From contig JAQWGQ010000005.1 of the NCBI GenBank assembly GCA_029238125.1, forward strand, positions 62,001 through 126,000: 64,000 bases of DNA. The letters run 5' to 3'. The notes beneath the pieces are model-generated. The model saw nothing but the letters and a program-made list of their open reading frames with translations, was not told the DNA's origin and did no database searches. Positions 34,118 to 43,041 of the stretch are shown in pieces; positions within the stretch are counted from its first letter, which is position 1; each line of letters starts with the position of its first letter. The DNA is from Flavobacteriaceae bacterium (lineage in GTDB: Bacteria; Bacteroidota; Bacteroidia; Flavobacteriales; Flavobacteriaceae). A program made the position numbers and the translations under genes.

Positions 34118-34200
34118 ACAATTTAAAGCGAATCACAATAAGGATTATTCCGTTGTGAAAACATTAAGTTGCCTCGTCTTATAATACGGGGCATTTTTTA
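34118..34200 (+). ncRNA. tracrRNA of the type II-C CRISPR-Cas remnant
   Basis: The anti-repeat is predicted at AACAATTTAAAGCGAATCAC; its reverse complement is a plausible II-C repeat start (GTGATTCGCTTTAAATTGTT). It runs into CACAATAAGG, the same junction seen in the Neisseria meningitidis tracrRNA (ACAATAAGG), then a short GGA-TTAT-TCC nexus-like hairpin, a single-stranded stretch and a terminator hairpin with a T-run. It is divergent from cas9, a usual place in II-C loci of Bacteroidota. The 5' end is inferred from the -7 box. The RNA appears intact although its Cas9 is truncated and no array is present. Confidence 0.8.
34170..34199 (+). terminator. Rho-independent terminator ending the tracrRNA
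   Basis: TGCCTCGT / ACGGGGCA forms an 8-bp stem with one G-U pair and an 8-base loop, followed by TTTTTT. Confidence 0.8.
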
Positions 34201-34211
34201 TTCCTTTTTCT

Positions 34212-34484
34212 TTACCCGTAAGCAGATTTTTTATACATATAAGGTTTTTGCGCATACAGACTTAGAGCGTGTGCATCATGTCCAGCATGTGAAATTTTTG
34301 AAATGGTTTGGTTTGGACTTTTGGGTAGATAGTCCATTTTTTTGCCTTTGTCAACAACCACTACTTCATGTTCATCATAGCGATTTTCAGCTTCAGAATC
34401 GGAGTACAATAGAATGGTGATCTCTAATTCCTTCCATATTTCAAGCACTCCATAGTATTGAATAGCTGCGGAATCGCAATGCAA
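34212..34484 (-). CDS. uncharacterised small ORF next to the tracrRNA
   Basis: A 90-codon open frame with only a TTG start (an in-frame stop lies 21 bases upstream of it). The predicted protein has an acidic middle (SDSEAENRYDEHEVVVVDKG) and ends basic (YMYKKSAYG); no domain is recognised. It could be the 3' remnant of a longer gene or a chance frame. It fills most of the region between the tracrRNA and the DUF2461 gene. Confidence 0.3.
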   Translation of the reverse strand: MHCDSAAIQYYGVLEIWKELEITILLYSDSEAENRYDEHEVVVVDKGKKMDYLPKSPNQTISKISHAGHDAHALSLYAQKPYMYKKSAYG

Positions 34485-34579
34485 AGAATAAGTAGAAGTA
34501 TTTTACATCTCAAGTAGGTTCATGTTCAATAAAATCCCCATGTAAGGGAGTCAGTATGCTGAAAGCTAAAATTTGGATG

Positions 34580-34609
34580 CAATGCGTAGCTCATGGCTAC
34601 CATGCATTG
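34580..34609. repeat. imperfect inverted repeat (stem-loop)
   Basis: CAATGC-GTAGC-TCATG-GCTAC-CAT-GCATTG folds into an 11-bp stem with a 3-base bulge and a 5-base loop, followed by an AT-rich stretch. It lies in the gap between the small ORF at 34.2-34.5 kb and the end of the DUF2461 gene and may be a terminator of poor form. A search for other copies would show if it is a dispersed element. Confidence 0.35.
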
Positions 34610-34630
34610 TTTAAAATTATAAAAAAATAA

Positions 34631-35299
34631 TTAGATCAACGACTCCCCATCGGCATTGGTGGTCAGCACCTCACTCATATAGTTCACAAAGGGACGCACG
34701 GCTTGTAGGGCTTTGTTTGCGCGGTTAATAAAGTCGGGCTGGCAGATTTCCTTATCTGTGTAGTTAATGGTGAATATATGCTGCTTAAAACGCAAAAGAT
34801 CAATATGTGGGTGGTCTTTGGCATATCCCTTGGGTGCGGTTTTCACCGCTTCGCCTTGGAGTTCGCCCCAAACACTGTTGAATGTTTTGTTGTTTAGGAT
34901 AGAACGGTATTCTTCTCCATCGATGTCTATTTCTTGGCGGATGCGTTTTAAGTCTGCAGGGTTGGGATCCCAAAAGCCACAAGCGAGAAAGTTATTACCG
35001 GGAGACAAATGCAAGTAGTAGCCACCTCGATAGTGGGGCTTGGTGCGGTGCCATGTCAGTCCAAAATGTGTTTTAAAGGGAATTTTGTTTTTGGAAAAAC
35101 GCACATCCCGATAAATGCGAAACACCTTAAATCGATCAATGCTGTCATGGGTATTAAGCTGGTCTTTGAGTTGTTCCCCAAAGGCCTTGACTTGGGTTTC
35201 TAGGGCTTTAAAGGTGGGTTTATGCTCCATAAACCAATCCCGATTGTTGTTTTGTTGCAAGTCTGAAAAAAAAGAATAAATGCCTTTTGGTAATTGCAT
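34631..35299 (-). CDS. DUF2461 (TIGR02453) family protein
   Basis: A 222-aa protein of the DUF2461 family, found in bacteria and fungi and without known activity. It starts MQLPKGIYSFFSDLQQNNNR and has NRDWFMEHK, KVFRIYRDVRFSKNKIPFKT and GGYYLHLSPGNNFLACGFWD, the conserved core. No signal peptide, so cytoplasmic. It is divergent from the small membrane operon. Confidence 0.85.
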   Translation of the reverse strand: MQLPKGIYSFFSDLQQNNNRDWFMEHKPTFKALETQVKAFGEQLKDQLNTHDSIDRFKVFRIYRDVRFSKNKIPFKTHFGLTWHRTKPHYRGGYYLHLSPGNNFLACGFWDPNPADLKRIRQEIDIDGEEYRSILNNKTFNSVWGELQGEAVKTAPKGYAKDHPHIDLLRFKQHIFTINYTDKEICQPDFINRANKALQAVRPFVNYMSEVLTTNADGESLI

Positions 35300-35308
35300 G
35301 TCTATATT

Positions 35309-35338
35309 TTTGGTAATCCATAAAAATATGTAATTTTG
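35309..35338 (+). promoter_or_regulatory. promoter of the small membrane protein operon (TTTG-N18-TAATTTTG)
   Basis: TTTG (35309-35312), 18 bases, then TAATTTTG (35331-35338), a near-standard -33/-7 pair, 21 bases before the first start codon. It supports the reality of three very short genes. Confidence 0.65.
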
Positions 35339-35359
35339 AAGTAACCAAATCTTAAAACT

Positions 35360-35569
35360 ATGCCTTGGACAACCACATATCTCTTTTTTTTACTTGTACT
35401 TATTATCAACAAACTCTTTTATGAGGCCTCGTTGAACAAGCCCATTTTGAGCTTTGTATTGATTTCTTTTTTGTTTGCCGCCTACTTCTTTTTATTGATC
35501 TATGGAGACAATTTTGAGATCATTGAATATTATGTGATGTATCAATATTCTTCAATCGGTCAGGAATGA
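35360..35569 (+). CDS. small membrane protein, 69 aa
   Basis: Starts MPWTTTYLFFLLVLIINKLF and has two hydrophobic segments (about residues 5-17 and 28-48), the second ending in YFFLLIYGDN, then an acidic tail. No family recognised. Its stop overlaps the start of the next gene (ATGA). A good promoter precedes it, so expression is likely. Confidence 0.6.
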   Translation: MPWTTTYLFFLLVLIINKLFYEASLNKPILSFVLISFLFAAYFFLLIYGDNFEIIEYYVMYQYSSIGQE

Positions 35570-35745
35570 ATAACACAACTTTGATTTTGGTTTTCGCCTT
35601 ATTGGGCTGTAGCTATCTGCTTTATCGTTCTTTTAAACGACGCTTTTCAAAGACCCCATTGTTTCGCATATTTGTGAGCATGGTGTCTTATGTGCTGATC
35701 GCCTTAGCGGTAATGATCGTTCTGACTTGGCATTCGTTTTATTAA
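35566..35745 (+). CDS. small membrane protein, 59 aa
   Basis: Sequence starts MNNTTLILVFALLGCSYLLY, then a basic cytoplasmic-type stretch (RSFKRRFSK) and a second hydrophobic helix VSMVSYVLIALAVMIVLTW. The pattern is two membrane helices with a positive loop between. It overlaps the preceding gene by 4 bases and the next starts 10 bases on. No family recognised. Confidence 0.55.
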   Translation: MNNTTLILVFALLGCSYLLYRSFKRRFSKTPLFRIFVSMVSYVLIALAVMIVLTWHSFY

Positions 35746-35755
35746 ACGAATTTCC

Positions 35756-35917
35756 ATGGATTTTCTTCTAATTGGATTGTTCTTGCTGTTTTTACACGGG
35801 CTAAACAAGCTCTACCCCATGACCTTTTACAAATATCCCGGGTGCAGTATCTTCGTAACGATTCTGTTGTATTTGTTTCTTCTATTGCTCTTAATCGGTT
35901 TGCTTGCTGGCAAATAA
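35756..35917 (+). CDS. small membrane protein, 53 aa
   Basis: Starts MDFLLIGLFLLFLHGLNKLY and ends in a second Leu-rich helix (VTILLYLFLLLLLIGLLAGK). Two membrane segments, no known motif. It is the last gene of the three-gene unit and ends 6 bases before the 3' end of hisIE on the other strand. Confidence 0.5.
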   Translation: MDFLLIGLFLLFLHGLNKLYPMTFYKYPGCSIFVTILLYLFLLLLLIGLLAGK

Positions 35918-35923
35918 AGAGTA

Positions 35924-36523
35924 CTATCCCTTCTGTCGTTCCTCAAGTACGCGAACCACATCGTTTAAGGTATGCCCTTTGGCCTGTAATAAAATCATCA
36001 AGTGAAACAACAAGTCTGCACTTTCGTTTAAAAACAAATCGGAATTGTTGTCTTTTGCTTCGATGACGGTTTCTACGGCTTCCTCCCCTACCTTTTGCGC
36101 AATCTTATTGATGCCTTTGGCAAACAAACTCGCCACATAGCTTTTGTCAGAAGGGTTGTTTTTGCGATTCGCAATTACCTCTTCCAAGGCAGTCAAAAAG
36201 CCATAGTTAGGTGTATTGCTATCGCCCCAACACGTATCATCTCCCTTGTGACAAGTGGGGCCTTTGGGCTTGGCCTGAATCAATAGGGCATCACGATCAC
36301 AATCTACCGCCATATTGACTAGGGTCAATACATGACCACTTTCTTCACCTTTTGTCCAAAGGCGTTTTTTGGAACGACTGAAGAAAGTGACTTGTCGCGT
36401 CTCTTGTGTTTTGGTAACGGCTTCTTGATTCATATAGCCCAACATCAGTACACATTTGGTGGTTGCATCTTGCACGATGGCGGGAACAAGTCCGTCTGGG
36501 TATTTGCTAAAATCGATTGTCAT
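35924..36523 (-). CDS. hisIE: phosphoribosyl-AMP cyclohydrolase / phosphoribosyl-ATP pyrophosphatase
   Basis: Steps 2 and 3 of histidine synthesis in one 199-aa protein. The N-terminal HisI part has [26 protein letters not shown] and the zinc site CDRDALL with [13 protein letters not shown]. The C-terminal HisE part (about 105-199) has [20 protein letters not shown] and [13 protein letters not shown]. Last gene of the his operon, overlapping hisF by 4 bases. Confidence 0.96.
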   Translation of the reverse strand: MTIDFSKYPDGLVPAIVQDATTKCVLMLGYMNQEAVTKTQETRQVTFFSRSKKRLWTKGEESGHVLTLVNMAVDCDRDALLIQAKPKGPTCHKGDDTCWGDSNTPNYGFLTALEEVIANRKNNPSDKSYVASLFAKGINKIAQKVGEEAVETVIEAKDNNSDLFLNESADLLFHLMILLQAKGHTLNDVVRVLEERQKG

Positions 36524-37272
36524 CGCATTGGTATTTTGTGTAATCGCAATTCGTTTTTAAGTTCTGGTATGCTGATTTCTTTAAAGTGAAATACACTTGC
36601 TGCCAAAGCCGCATCTGCATTTCCCTCGACAAAGGTATCAATAAAGTGTTGCATGGTTCCTGCACCGCCAGAGGCAATGACTGGAACCGTGACTGTTTCG
36701 CTGAGTTGCCGTAGTGCGGTATTGGCAAACCCTTGTTTGGTTCCGTCGTGATCCATAGAGGTAAACAGCAGCTCCCCTGCACCTCGATCTACGGCTTCTT
36801 GCGCCCATGGAAACAATTTTCGTTCGGTGGGAATCTTACCGCCAACCAAGTGAACAACCCATTCCGAAGCAATTTGTTTGGCGTCAATCGCTACAACGAC
36901 ACATTGTGTACCAAACCGATTGGCAACCTCGCTAATGAGTTCAGGACGGCGAACAGCAGCAGAGTTGATCGAGACCTTATCCGCGCCATTGTCCAACAGG
37001 ATTCCTACATCGTCCATTGCATTGATGCCACCGCCCACAGTAAAAGGAATATCAATGGCTTGGGCAACATTACGGACGAGCTTGGCAAGGGTTTTTCGTT
37101 TTTCTTCTGATGCTGAGATGTCGAGAAACACGAGCTCATCTGCCCCTTCCTCTGCATAACGCTGAGCAAGTTCAACAGGATCTCCTGCATCCCGAAGGTT
37201 CACAAAATTGACTCCCTTGACCGTGCGACCATCTTTGATATCTAAACAGGGTATGATTCGTTTTGTGAGCAT
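36520..37272 (-). CDS. hisF: imidazole glycerol phosphate synthase, cyclase subunit
   Basis: With HisH it turns PRFAR and ammonia into imidazole glycerol phosphate and AICAR. It is a 250-aa (beta/alpha)8 barrel. [20 protein letters not shown] carries the first catalytic Asp (Asp11), and [13 protein letters not shown] the C-terminal phosphate site; DHDGTKQGF holds the second acid. A 1-base gap separates it from hisA. Confidence 0.96.
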   Translation of the reverse strand: MLTKRIIPCLDIKDGRTVKGVNFVNLRDAGDPVELAQRYAEEGADELVFLDISASEEKRKTLAKLVRNVAQAIDIPFTVGGGINAMDDVGILLDNGADKVSINSAAVRRPELISEVANRFGTQCVVVAIDAKQIASEWVVHLVGGKIPTERKLFPWAQEAVDRGAGELLFTSMDHDGTKQGFANTALRQLSETVTVPVIASGGAGTMQHFIDTFVEGNADAALAASVFHFKEISIPELKNELRLHKIPMR

Positions 37273-37273
37273 A

Positions 37274-38002
37274 TCAGTTTTGATTGAGTTGATAGGTTTC
37301 CAATTCTTCTAGCCCGATTTTTCCTTCGTATATGGCTTTACCCACAACTGCTGCCGAACATCCAAGTTCACGACAAGCGTATAGGTCGTCCATGGTGCTC
37401 ACCCCACCTGAAGCGATCAAAGACAAGCCCTCAACCTCATTGAGTAGCTCTCGGTATAGTTCTAAAGACGGACCCTCTAGCATCCCATCTTTGGCGACAT
37501 CTGTACACAAGACGTTTGTAAATCCTTTTTTTGTGAAATCCTGAATAAACTCCAACACATCAAGTCCAGAGTCTTGTTCCCAGCCATGAGTGGCAATACG
37601 ACGGTTTTTGGCGTCTGCCCCTAAGATGAGTTGATCTGCACCATATTGATCCAACCACTTCAATACAAGTTGGGGTTCGACCACAGCGATACTTCCAAGG
37701 GTGACCTGTGTAGCGCCACAATCGAAAGCAGTTTGCAAATCACGCTCCGACTTGATTCCACCGCCAAAGTCTACTTGTAAGGCGGTTTGGGTAGCAATGG
37801 CCTCTAAAACCTTCGCGTTGACAATATGCTTGGCACGAGCACCGTCAAGGTCAACCACGTGTAGGTGTGTCAGTCCAGCCCCTTCAAAGCGTTTGGCAAC
37901 CTCAACGGGGGAATCACTATAAACGGTTTTGGTGTCATAAACTCCTTTGGTTAGACGTACACATTGTCCATCTATGATATCGATTGCAGGAATAATAATC
38001 AT
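37274..38002 (-). CDS. hisA: ProFAR isomerase
   Basis: Isomerises ProFAR to PRFAR in histidine synthesis; 242 aa. The barrel starts [20 protein letters not shown] (Asp8) and has [13 protein letters not shown] and [10 protein letters not shown] phosphate-binding loops and [11 protein letters not shown] with the other catalytic Asp. It overlaps hisH by 4 bases. Confidence 0.96.
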   Translation of the reverse strand: MIIIPAIDIIDGQCVRLTKGVYDTKTVYSDSPVEVAKRFEGAGLTHLHVVDLDGARAKHIVNAKVLEAIATQTALQVDFGGGIKSERDLQTAFDCGATQVTLGSIAVVEPQLVLKWLDQYGADQLILGADAKNRRIATHGWEQDSGLDVLEFIQDFTKKGFTNVLCTDVAKDGMLEGPSLELYRELLNEVEGLSLIASGGVSTMDDLYACRELGCSAAVVGKAIYEGKIGLEELETYQLNQN

Positions 38003-38577
38003 AATGACAAAAAATTTTGTAAAAGTTGTGCGCCCATGGCTCCGCTCTTTTCCGGGTGGAATTGGGTGCCATAAAAGTTGTTTTTTGCCATTGCCGCAGC
38101 AAAATTGACGTCATAAAGACACTGTCCAACCGTGTCTTCATTGGGTAGGGCATAATAACTGTGCACCAGATAAAAATGACTGTCGTTTGGGATTTTATCA
38201 AACAACACTCCACTACTCTTCACTTCGTTCCAACCCATATGCGGCACATTGCGTGTGGTCGTAAACCGAACCACTTCGGTATCAAAGATTCCCAAGCCCG
38301 TTGTATTTCCCTCTTCGGAGCTGTTACACATCAACTGCATTCCCAAACAAATGCCCAAAACAGGTTGTGCCAGCTCTGGAATAAGCGTATCCAACTGGGT
38401 ACTTTTGAGTTTTGCCATTGCCGAGCTCGCTTCCCCCACGCCAGGGAAAATAATATGAGAAGCCGATTGAATGGTTTCTGGATCACTTGACAGAGTGGCC
38501 GAAACCCCCAAACGTGCCAAAGCAAAGCGAATGCTCTGGATATTCCCAGCTCCATAATCGATAATGGCTACACTCAT
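37999..38577 (-). CDS. hisH: imidazole glycerol phosphate synthase, glutaminase subunit
   Basis: A class I glutamine amidotransferase that gives ammonia to HisF; 192 aa. Catalytic Cys in [12 protein letters not shown]; His and Glu in [12 protein letters not shown]. Starts [20 protein letters not shown]. Overlaps hisB by 4 bases. Confidence 0.96.
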   Translation of the reverse strand: MSVAIIDYGAGNIQSIRFALARLGVSATLSSDPETIQSASHIIFPGVGEASSAMAKLKSTQLDTLIPELAQPVLGICLGMQLMCNSSEEGNTTGLGIFDTEVVRFTTTRNVPHMGWNEVKSSGVLFDKIPNDSHFYLVHSYYALPNEDTVGQCLYDVNFAAAMAKNNFYGTQFHPEKSGAMGAQLLQNFLSL

Positions 38578-39695
38578 AACTGCCCTTTGGTAGAAGGAAG
38601 AATCAATTTTTCAGGATCGCGCTGAATCGCTGCTTTGATGGCTTTGGCAAAGCTTTTAAAAATCGCCTCGATTTTGTGGTGCTCATTGTGTCCTTCTGCT
38701 TTGATATTCAGGTTGGCCTTTGCCCCATCAGCAAAAGATTTAAAAAAGTGGAAAAACATCTCGGTTGGCATTTTGCCAATCAGCTCACGCTTAAATTTGG
38801 CGTCCCACATCAACCAAGACCGCCCGCCAAAGTCAATGGCGACTTGCGCAAGGCAATCATCCATCGGTAAGCAAAATCCATAGCGTTCGATACCGAGTTT
38901 GTCTGCTAAAGCCATTGAGAAGGCCTCTCCGAGCGCGATAGCAGTATCTTCAATGGTGTGGTGCTCATCGACTTCCAAATCGCCCTTGGTGGTCATTTCG
39001 ATATCAATCCCTCCATGGCGTGCCAATTGATCGAGCATGTGATCAAAAAATGCAATTCCTGTATCAATTGTGCTTTGCCCAGTTCCGTCGAGGTTGAGTG
39101 CAATCGAAATGTCCGTTTCTTTGGTCACACGCTTGTGCGTACACAAGCGTTGACCAGCTTTGAGCATGGTGTAAATTTCACTCCAGTTGGCCGTCGTTAA
39201 AGCAATAGCTGCTTTGGTGGCCTTGCCAGGAGTTTCGGTAAGGCGATCATCGTGTTGAAGCAAAATGCCTTGCGCCCCAAGGTTGACCGCCAATTGCATA
39301 TCGCTCAAGCGGTCTCCGATGACAAAGGAATTTTCTAAATCATAATCCCCAGACAAATAAGCCGTTAACAAGCCCGTTTCAGGTTTGCGCGTGGACGCTT
39401 GATCTGCTGGAAAGCTTTTGTCAATACAGACTTCCTCGAAAATAATCCCCTCGTTTTTCATCGCATCAATCAAATGATTGTGCACAGGCCAAAATTGCTC
39501 CTCCGGGAAGCTATCGGTACCTAATCCGTCTTGGTTGGTTACCATGACAAGGGTATAGTCCAATTCTTTGGCGATACGTCCCAGATAGGTAAATATACCA
39601 GGGTAAAACGTCAATTTTTCAAAACTGTCAAGTTGATAGTCCTCTGGCTCTAGCGCCAGTGTCCCATCACGATCGATAAATAAGACCTTTTTCAT
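38574..39695 (-). CDS. hisB: bifunctional histidinol-phosphatase / IGP dehydratase
   Basis: A 373-aa fusion. Residues ~1-165 are a HAD phosphatase: [10 protein letters not shown] (nucleophile Asp8, Asp10) and [13 protein letters not shown]. Residues ~180-373 are imidazole glycerol phosphate dehydratase with Mn-binding [30 protein letters not shown] and [16 protein letters not shown]. The bifunctional form is that of enterobacteria and many Bacteroidota. Overlaps hisC by 4 bases. Confidence 0.96.
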   Translation of the reverse strand: MKKVLFIDRDGTLALEPEDYQLDSFEKLTFYPGIFTYLGRIAKELDYTLVMVTNQDGLGTDSFPEEQFWPVHNHLIDAMKNEGIIFEEVCIDKSFPADQASTRKPETGLLTAYLSGDYDLENSFVIGDRLSDMQLAVNLGAQGILLQHDDRLTETPGKATKAAIALTTANWSEIYTMLKAGQRLCTHKRVTKETDISIALNLDGTGQSTIDTGIAFFDHMLDQLARHGGIDIEMTTKGDLEVDEHHTIEDTAIALGEAFSMALADKLGIERYGFCLPMDDCLAQVAIDFGGRSWLMWDAKFKRELIGKMPTEMFFHFFKSFADGAKANLNIKAEGHNEHHKIEAIFKSFAKAIKAAIQRDPEKLILPSTKGQL

Positions 39696-40738
39696 GATGA
39701 CAAGCGATTTAATGTTTCTATCAATATTTGATTTTCCTGGGGTGTTCCAACAGAGAAACGAAGGCAGTTTTCACACCCCACTTGCTTACTGCGGTTGCGC
39801 ACAACGATGTCATTTTCGATGAGTTGAGCATATCGTTTGTTCGCATCATCAACCTGTACCAAAAGGAAATTCGCATCACTCGGATAAACCTTTTCAACAA
39901 AGGAAATCTTCTCAAGCTGTACAAATAGATCATTCCTTTGCGCAATAAGTTGTGTGATTTGCCCTTGGGTTGTATTCCAATCCTCTAGAACAGAAATGGC
40001 ACGCTCTTGGGTCAATGAATTGATATTATATGGGGGTTTGATTTTGTTGAGAATATCGATAATTTCTTCGCTTGCGATACAAATCCCGAGCCGAATTCCC
40101 GCTAGCCCATAGGCCTTGGAAAGGGTTTGGGTGATGATCAAGTTGGGATAGGATGATAATTCCGAAACCAAACTCTTTTGCGTAGAAAAGTCAATATATG
40201 CCTCATCGATCACCACAAGACCAGTAAAAGATTGAAGTAAGTAAATGATGTCCTCTCGGCGAAATGAATTACCACTTGGATTGTTGGGAGAACATAGGAA
40301 TATCGCTTTGGTTTGGGGTGAAATTTGGCGGATAATGTCTTTTGTAACTATCTGAAAATCATCATTTAAAGGAACTTCATCTAAAGAAATACAATTGATA
40401 TTTGCAAGCACGTTATACATGCCATAAGTTGGGGGCATCACAATGATTCTGTCTTGATTTGGAATGCAAAACGCACGAAAAATTAAGTCTAAAACCTCGT
40501 CACTTCCATTGCCGAGAAGCAATTGATTGGCAGTTACCCCTCTATGCCTTGTGATGACTTCTTTTAGCTTTCGTTGTTGCGGATCGGGATAACGGTTTAC
40601 ACCATTGTCAAATGGATTTTCGTTGGCATCCAAATACACAACCTCTCTCTGAACAGGGTCAAATTCGTCCCGCGCCGAGGAATATGGCTGTAAATCAACA
40701 ATGTGTGAGCGGACTAGTTTTTGGATATCAAAACTCAT
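39692..40738 (-). CDS. hisC: histidinol-phosphate aminotransferase
   Basis: PLP aminotransferase for the histidinol-phosphate step; 348 aa. [20 protein letters not shown] at the N-terminus, [37 protein letters not shown] and the PLP lysine in [16 protein letters not shown] identify it. Overlaps hisD by 4 bases. Confidence 0.96.
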   Translation of the reverse strand: MSFDIQKLVRSHIVDLQPYSSARDEFDPVQREVVYLDANENPFDNGVNRYPDPQQRKLKEVITRHRGVTANQLLLGNGSDEVLDLIFRAFCIPNQDRIIVMPPTYGMYNVLANINCISLDEVPLNDDFQIVTKDIIRQISPQTKAIFLCSPNNPSGNSFRREDIIYLLQSFTGLVVIDEAYIDFSTQKSLVSELSSYPNLIITQTLSKAYGLAGIRLGICIASEEIIDILNKIKPPYNINSLTQERAISVLEDWNTTQGQITQLIAQRNDLFVQLEKISFVEKVYPSDANFLLVQVDDANKRYAQLIENDIVVRNRSKQVGCENCLRFSVGTPQENQILIETLNRLSS

Positions 40739-42018
40739 ATCAAATCTTTTAATCGAAGACTTACTGCATTTTTGTGCGCATACAAGCCCTCGGCATTGGC
40801 CAGGGTTTCTATTGAGGGTCCAAGGTCTTTCAAACCTGTCTCGCTTATCTTTTGAAAGGTAATCGCCTTGAGAAAACTATCCAAGTTAACTCCACTGTAT
40901 TGTTTGGCGTACCCATTGGTTGGTAAAGTGTGATTGGTCCCCGAAGCATAATCACCTGCGCTTTCAGGAGTATAATTCCCAATAAACACCGATCCAGCGT
41001 TGACTACCCCCTTGACAAACATGTCTTCGTTGGCCATACAAATGATATAGTGTTCAGGGCCGTATTCGTTGATAAAAGCAATGGCATCGGATTCAGCAGC
41101 AAAATAAATGGCCGTTGAGTTTGCAAGTGCTTGTGCAGCGATTTCTTTTCTGGGAAGTGCTTCAAGTTGCTTTTGCACTTCATCTTGCACCTTGCTAATG
41201 GTGTTTTGACTCGTGCTGACCAATACCACTTGACTATCTGTCCCGTGCTCTGCTTGTGACAGTAAATCTGCTGCGACATAAGAAGGTACTGCTGTCTCGT
41301 CTGCAACGACCAGCAACTCACTCGGACCAGCGGGCATATCGATTGAAACGCCGTATTGCGTTGCTTTTTGTTTGGCAGCAGTAACATACTGATTACCTGG
41401 CCCCAATATCTTATAAACCTGTGGAATCGACTCTGTGCCAAAGGTCATTCCGCCAATGGCTTGGATTCCCCCGACTTGAAATAAGCGGGTGACACCGCAT
41501 TTATAAGCTGCATAACGGATGGCTGGCGCAAGTTGACCTGATTGATTTGGTGGCGTACACAGTACGATTTCACGACAACCAGCAATGGTAGCAGGAATGG
41601 CAAGCATAAGTATAGAAGAAAACAAAGGGGCTGTCCCTCCCGGGATATAAAGCCCGACTTTCTCAATTGGTCTTTTCTCTTGCCAACATGATACCCCCTC
41701 TTGCACATCAAGCTGTACCCGATCGGTTTGCTGCGCTTTGTGGAAGGCGTAGATATTGTCATAGGCCTTGTCAATCGCAGCTCGTAAATCAGCTGACAAC
41801 TCGTTTTGAGCGCTTTTCAGGTCGGCTGGGTCAACTTCAATGCGCTCGGGTCGATAGCCATCAAACTTCTCGCTATAGGCCTGTATGGCTTGATCGCCTT
41901 GCCGTTGAATTGCGCCAAAGACTTCGTCCACAACAGGCAAGACGTCGTCTAAAGATGCCGTTGGACGCATGGTTAGCTCGTTCCATTGATCGGTAGTTGG
42001 ACTCAAAACCGTTTTCAT
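40735..42018 (-). CDS. hisD: histidinol dehydrogenase
   Basis: Zinc and NAD-dependent, two-step oxidation of histidinol to histidine. From the ATG at 42018 it is 427 aa. Features: GLYIPGGTAPLFSSILML, GPGNQYVTAAKQ, MPAGPSELLVVADE, LSQAEHGTDSQ and the catalytic YGPEHYIICMA; the ANHTLPT-like GTNHTLPTNG lies near residue 360. The start chosen overlaps the hisG stop (ATGA), as with the other his genes; an earlier in-frame ATG at 42042 would overlap hisG by 28 bases. Confidence 0.95.
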   Translation of the reverse strand: MKTVLSPTTDQWNELTMRPTASLDDVLPVVDEVFGAIQRQGDQAIQAYSEKFDGYRPERIEVDPADLKSAQNELSADLRAAIDKAYDNIYAFHKAQQTDRVQLDVQEGVSCWQEKRPIEKVGLYIPGGTAPLFSSILMLAIPATIAGCREIVLCTPPNQSGQLAPAIRYAAYKCGVTRLFQVGGIQAIGGMTFGTESIPQVYKILGPGNQYVTAAKQKATQYGVSIDMPAGPSELLVVADETAVPSYVAADLLSQAEHGTDSQVVLVSTSQNTISKVQDEVQKQLEALPRKEIAAQALANSTAIYFAAESDAIAFINEYGPEHYIICMANEDMFVKGVVNAGSVFIGNYTPESAGDYASGTNHTLPTNGYAKQYSGVNLDSFLKAITFQKISETGLKDLGPSIETLANAEGLYAHKNAVSLRLKDLI

Positions 42019-42875
42019 AAGACCATTTTTTCTACGGGGCAAACCAAAATATCTTGCGCACCAGCTGCTTTTAACTCGTCGATGACTTCCCAGAACGTCC
42101 CCTCATTAACGACAGAGTGAAGTGAACTCCACCCTGGTTCGGCCAAAGGCAATACCGTAGGAGATTTTAATACGGGGAGTATAGACGATATCTTGTCAAT
42201 ACTCTCATTGGGTACGTTCATCAAAATATACTTTGACTGACGTCCTTTCAGCACAGATTGAATACGAAACTGCAATTTTTTTAAGATGTCATTCTTTTCA
42301 ACACTCAAGGTACTGCTGGCTGCGAGAACAGCTTCGGATTTAAACAACACCTCGACTTCTTTAAGGTTATTTTTAAACAACGTAGAGCCACTGGAAACAA
42401 TATCGCAAACCGCGTCAGATAAACCGATATTCGGAGCAATTTCGACAGAACCATTGATGATGTGAAGTTCAGCGTCAATCCCTTTTTCTGCAAGAAACCC
42501 TTTCACGGTGTTTGGATAAGAAGTCGCGATTTTCTTCCCTGTCAAGCTTTCAATACCCTTGTAGATATCCTCTTTTGGAATTGCGATCGATACCCGACAT
42601 TTCGAAAATCCTAACTTCTCTTTGATGGAGATATCGTCTCCTTTTTCAACCAGTAAATTTTCGCCGATAATCGCAATATCAACGACTCCATCACGGAGAT
42701 ACTGGGGGATATCCCCATTGCGTAAGTAGAAAATTTCCATAGGGAAATTACGTGCGACGGCTTTTAACTGGTCCTTGCCATTATCGATAGAAATTCCACA
42801 GTCATTGAGGAGTTTCAATGATTCATTATGTAGTCTTCCAGACTTTTGAACGGCGATGTGTAACTTTTTTTTCAC
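42015..42875 (-). CDS. hisG: ATP phosphoribosyltransferase, long form
   Basis: First and rate-setting step of histidine synthesis: ATP plus PRPP to phosphoribosyl-ATP. It is 286 aa, so the long HisG with a C-terminal regulatory ACT-like domain (about residues 210-286) and allosteric inhibition by histidine expected. IAVQKSGRLHNESLKLL, DIAIIGENLLVEKG, and the PRPP loop DIVSSGSTLFKNNL are visible. First structural gene of the operon, 22 bases after the attenuator hairpin. Confidence 0.95.
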   Translation of the reverse strand: MKKKLHIAVQKSGRLHNESLKLLNDCGISIDNGKDQLKAVARNFPMEIFYLRNGDIPQYLRDGVVDIAIIGENLLVEKGDDISIKEKLGFSKCRVSIAIPKEDIYKGIESLTGKKIATSYPNTVKGFLAEKGIDAELHIINGSVEIAPNIGLSDAVCDIVSSGSTLFKNNLKEVEVLFKSEAVLAASSTLSVEKNDILKKLQFRIQSVLKGRQSKYILMNVPNESIDKISSILPVLKSPTVLPLAEPGWSSLHSVVNEGTFWEVIDELKAAGAQDILVCPVEKMVL

Positions 42876-42890
42876 GATTTCAATTTATAC

Positions 42891-42926
42891 AAACAAAAAA
42901 ACCCGCTTGAATCTCAAACGGGTTTT
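42891..42926 (-). terminator. his attenuator: Rho-independent terminator hairpin with overlapping antiterminator
   Basis: On the minus strand AAAACCCGTTTGA-GAT-TCAAGCGGGTTTT (42926-42898) is a 13-bp stem with one G-U pair, a 3-base loop and a following T-run (42897-42891), 16-22 bases before hisG. Its left arm contains CGTTTGAGA (42920-42912), which can instead pair over 9 bp (one G-U) with TCTCAAGCG (42965-42957) at the end of the leader peptide gene. That makes terminator and antiterminator mutually exclusive, as in classical amino-acid attenuation. Confidence 0.8.
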
Positions 42927-42950
42927 GAATAATGTTATATCATATCCAAC

Positions 42951-43004
42951 TCAACTCGCTTGAGACAAGGAATATATATGATGGATATGTGTGTTTTTTT
43001 TCAT
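42951..43004 (-). CDS. hisL: his operon leader peptide, 17 aa
   Basis: A 17-codon frame, MKKNTHIHHIYSLSQAS, with His codons at positions 6, 8 and 9. Codons 14-16 overlap the antiterminator strand (TCTCAAGCG). A ribosome held at codons 8-9 by scarce His-tRNA would leave that strand free to pair with the terminator's left arm, letting transcription reach hisG; a ribosome that reaches the stop would cover it and let the terminator form. A further hairpin CTCAA-GCGAG-TTGAG in the leader may stop readthrough when the leader is not translated. The start is 8 bases after a near-consensus -7 box (GATATTTG). Confidence 0.75.
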   Translation of the reverse strand: MKKNTHIHHIYSLSQAS

Positions 43005-43041
43005 TTCGATTGCAAATATCAAACAAAATTTTGAAAAAAAC

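Noticed and set aside
32200-34630. CRISPR array next to the cas9 fragment
   Set aside because: No direct repeats matching the predicted repeat (GTGATTCGCTTT...) with regular spacers were seen; only the tracrRNA anti-repeat is present.
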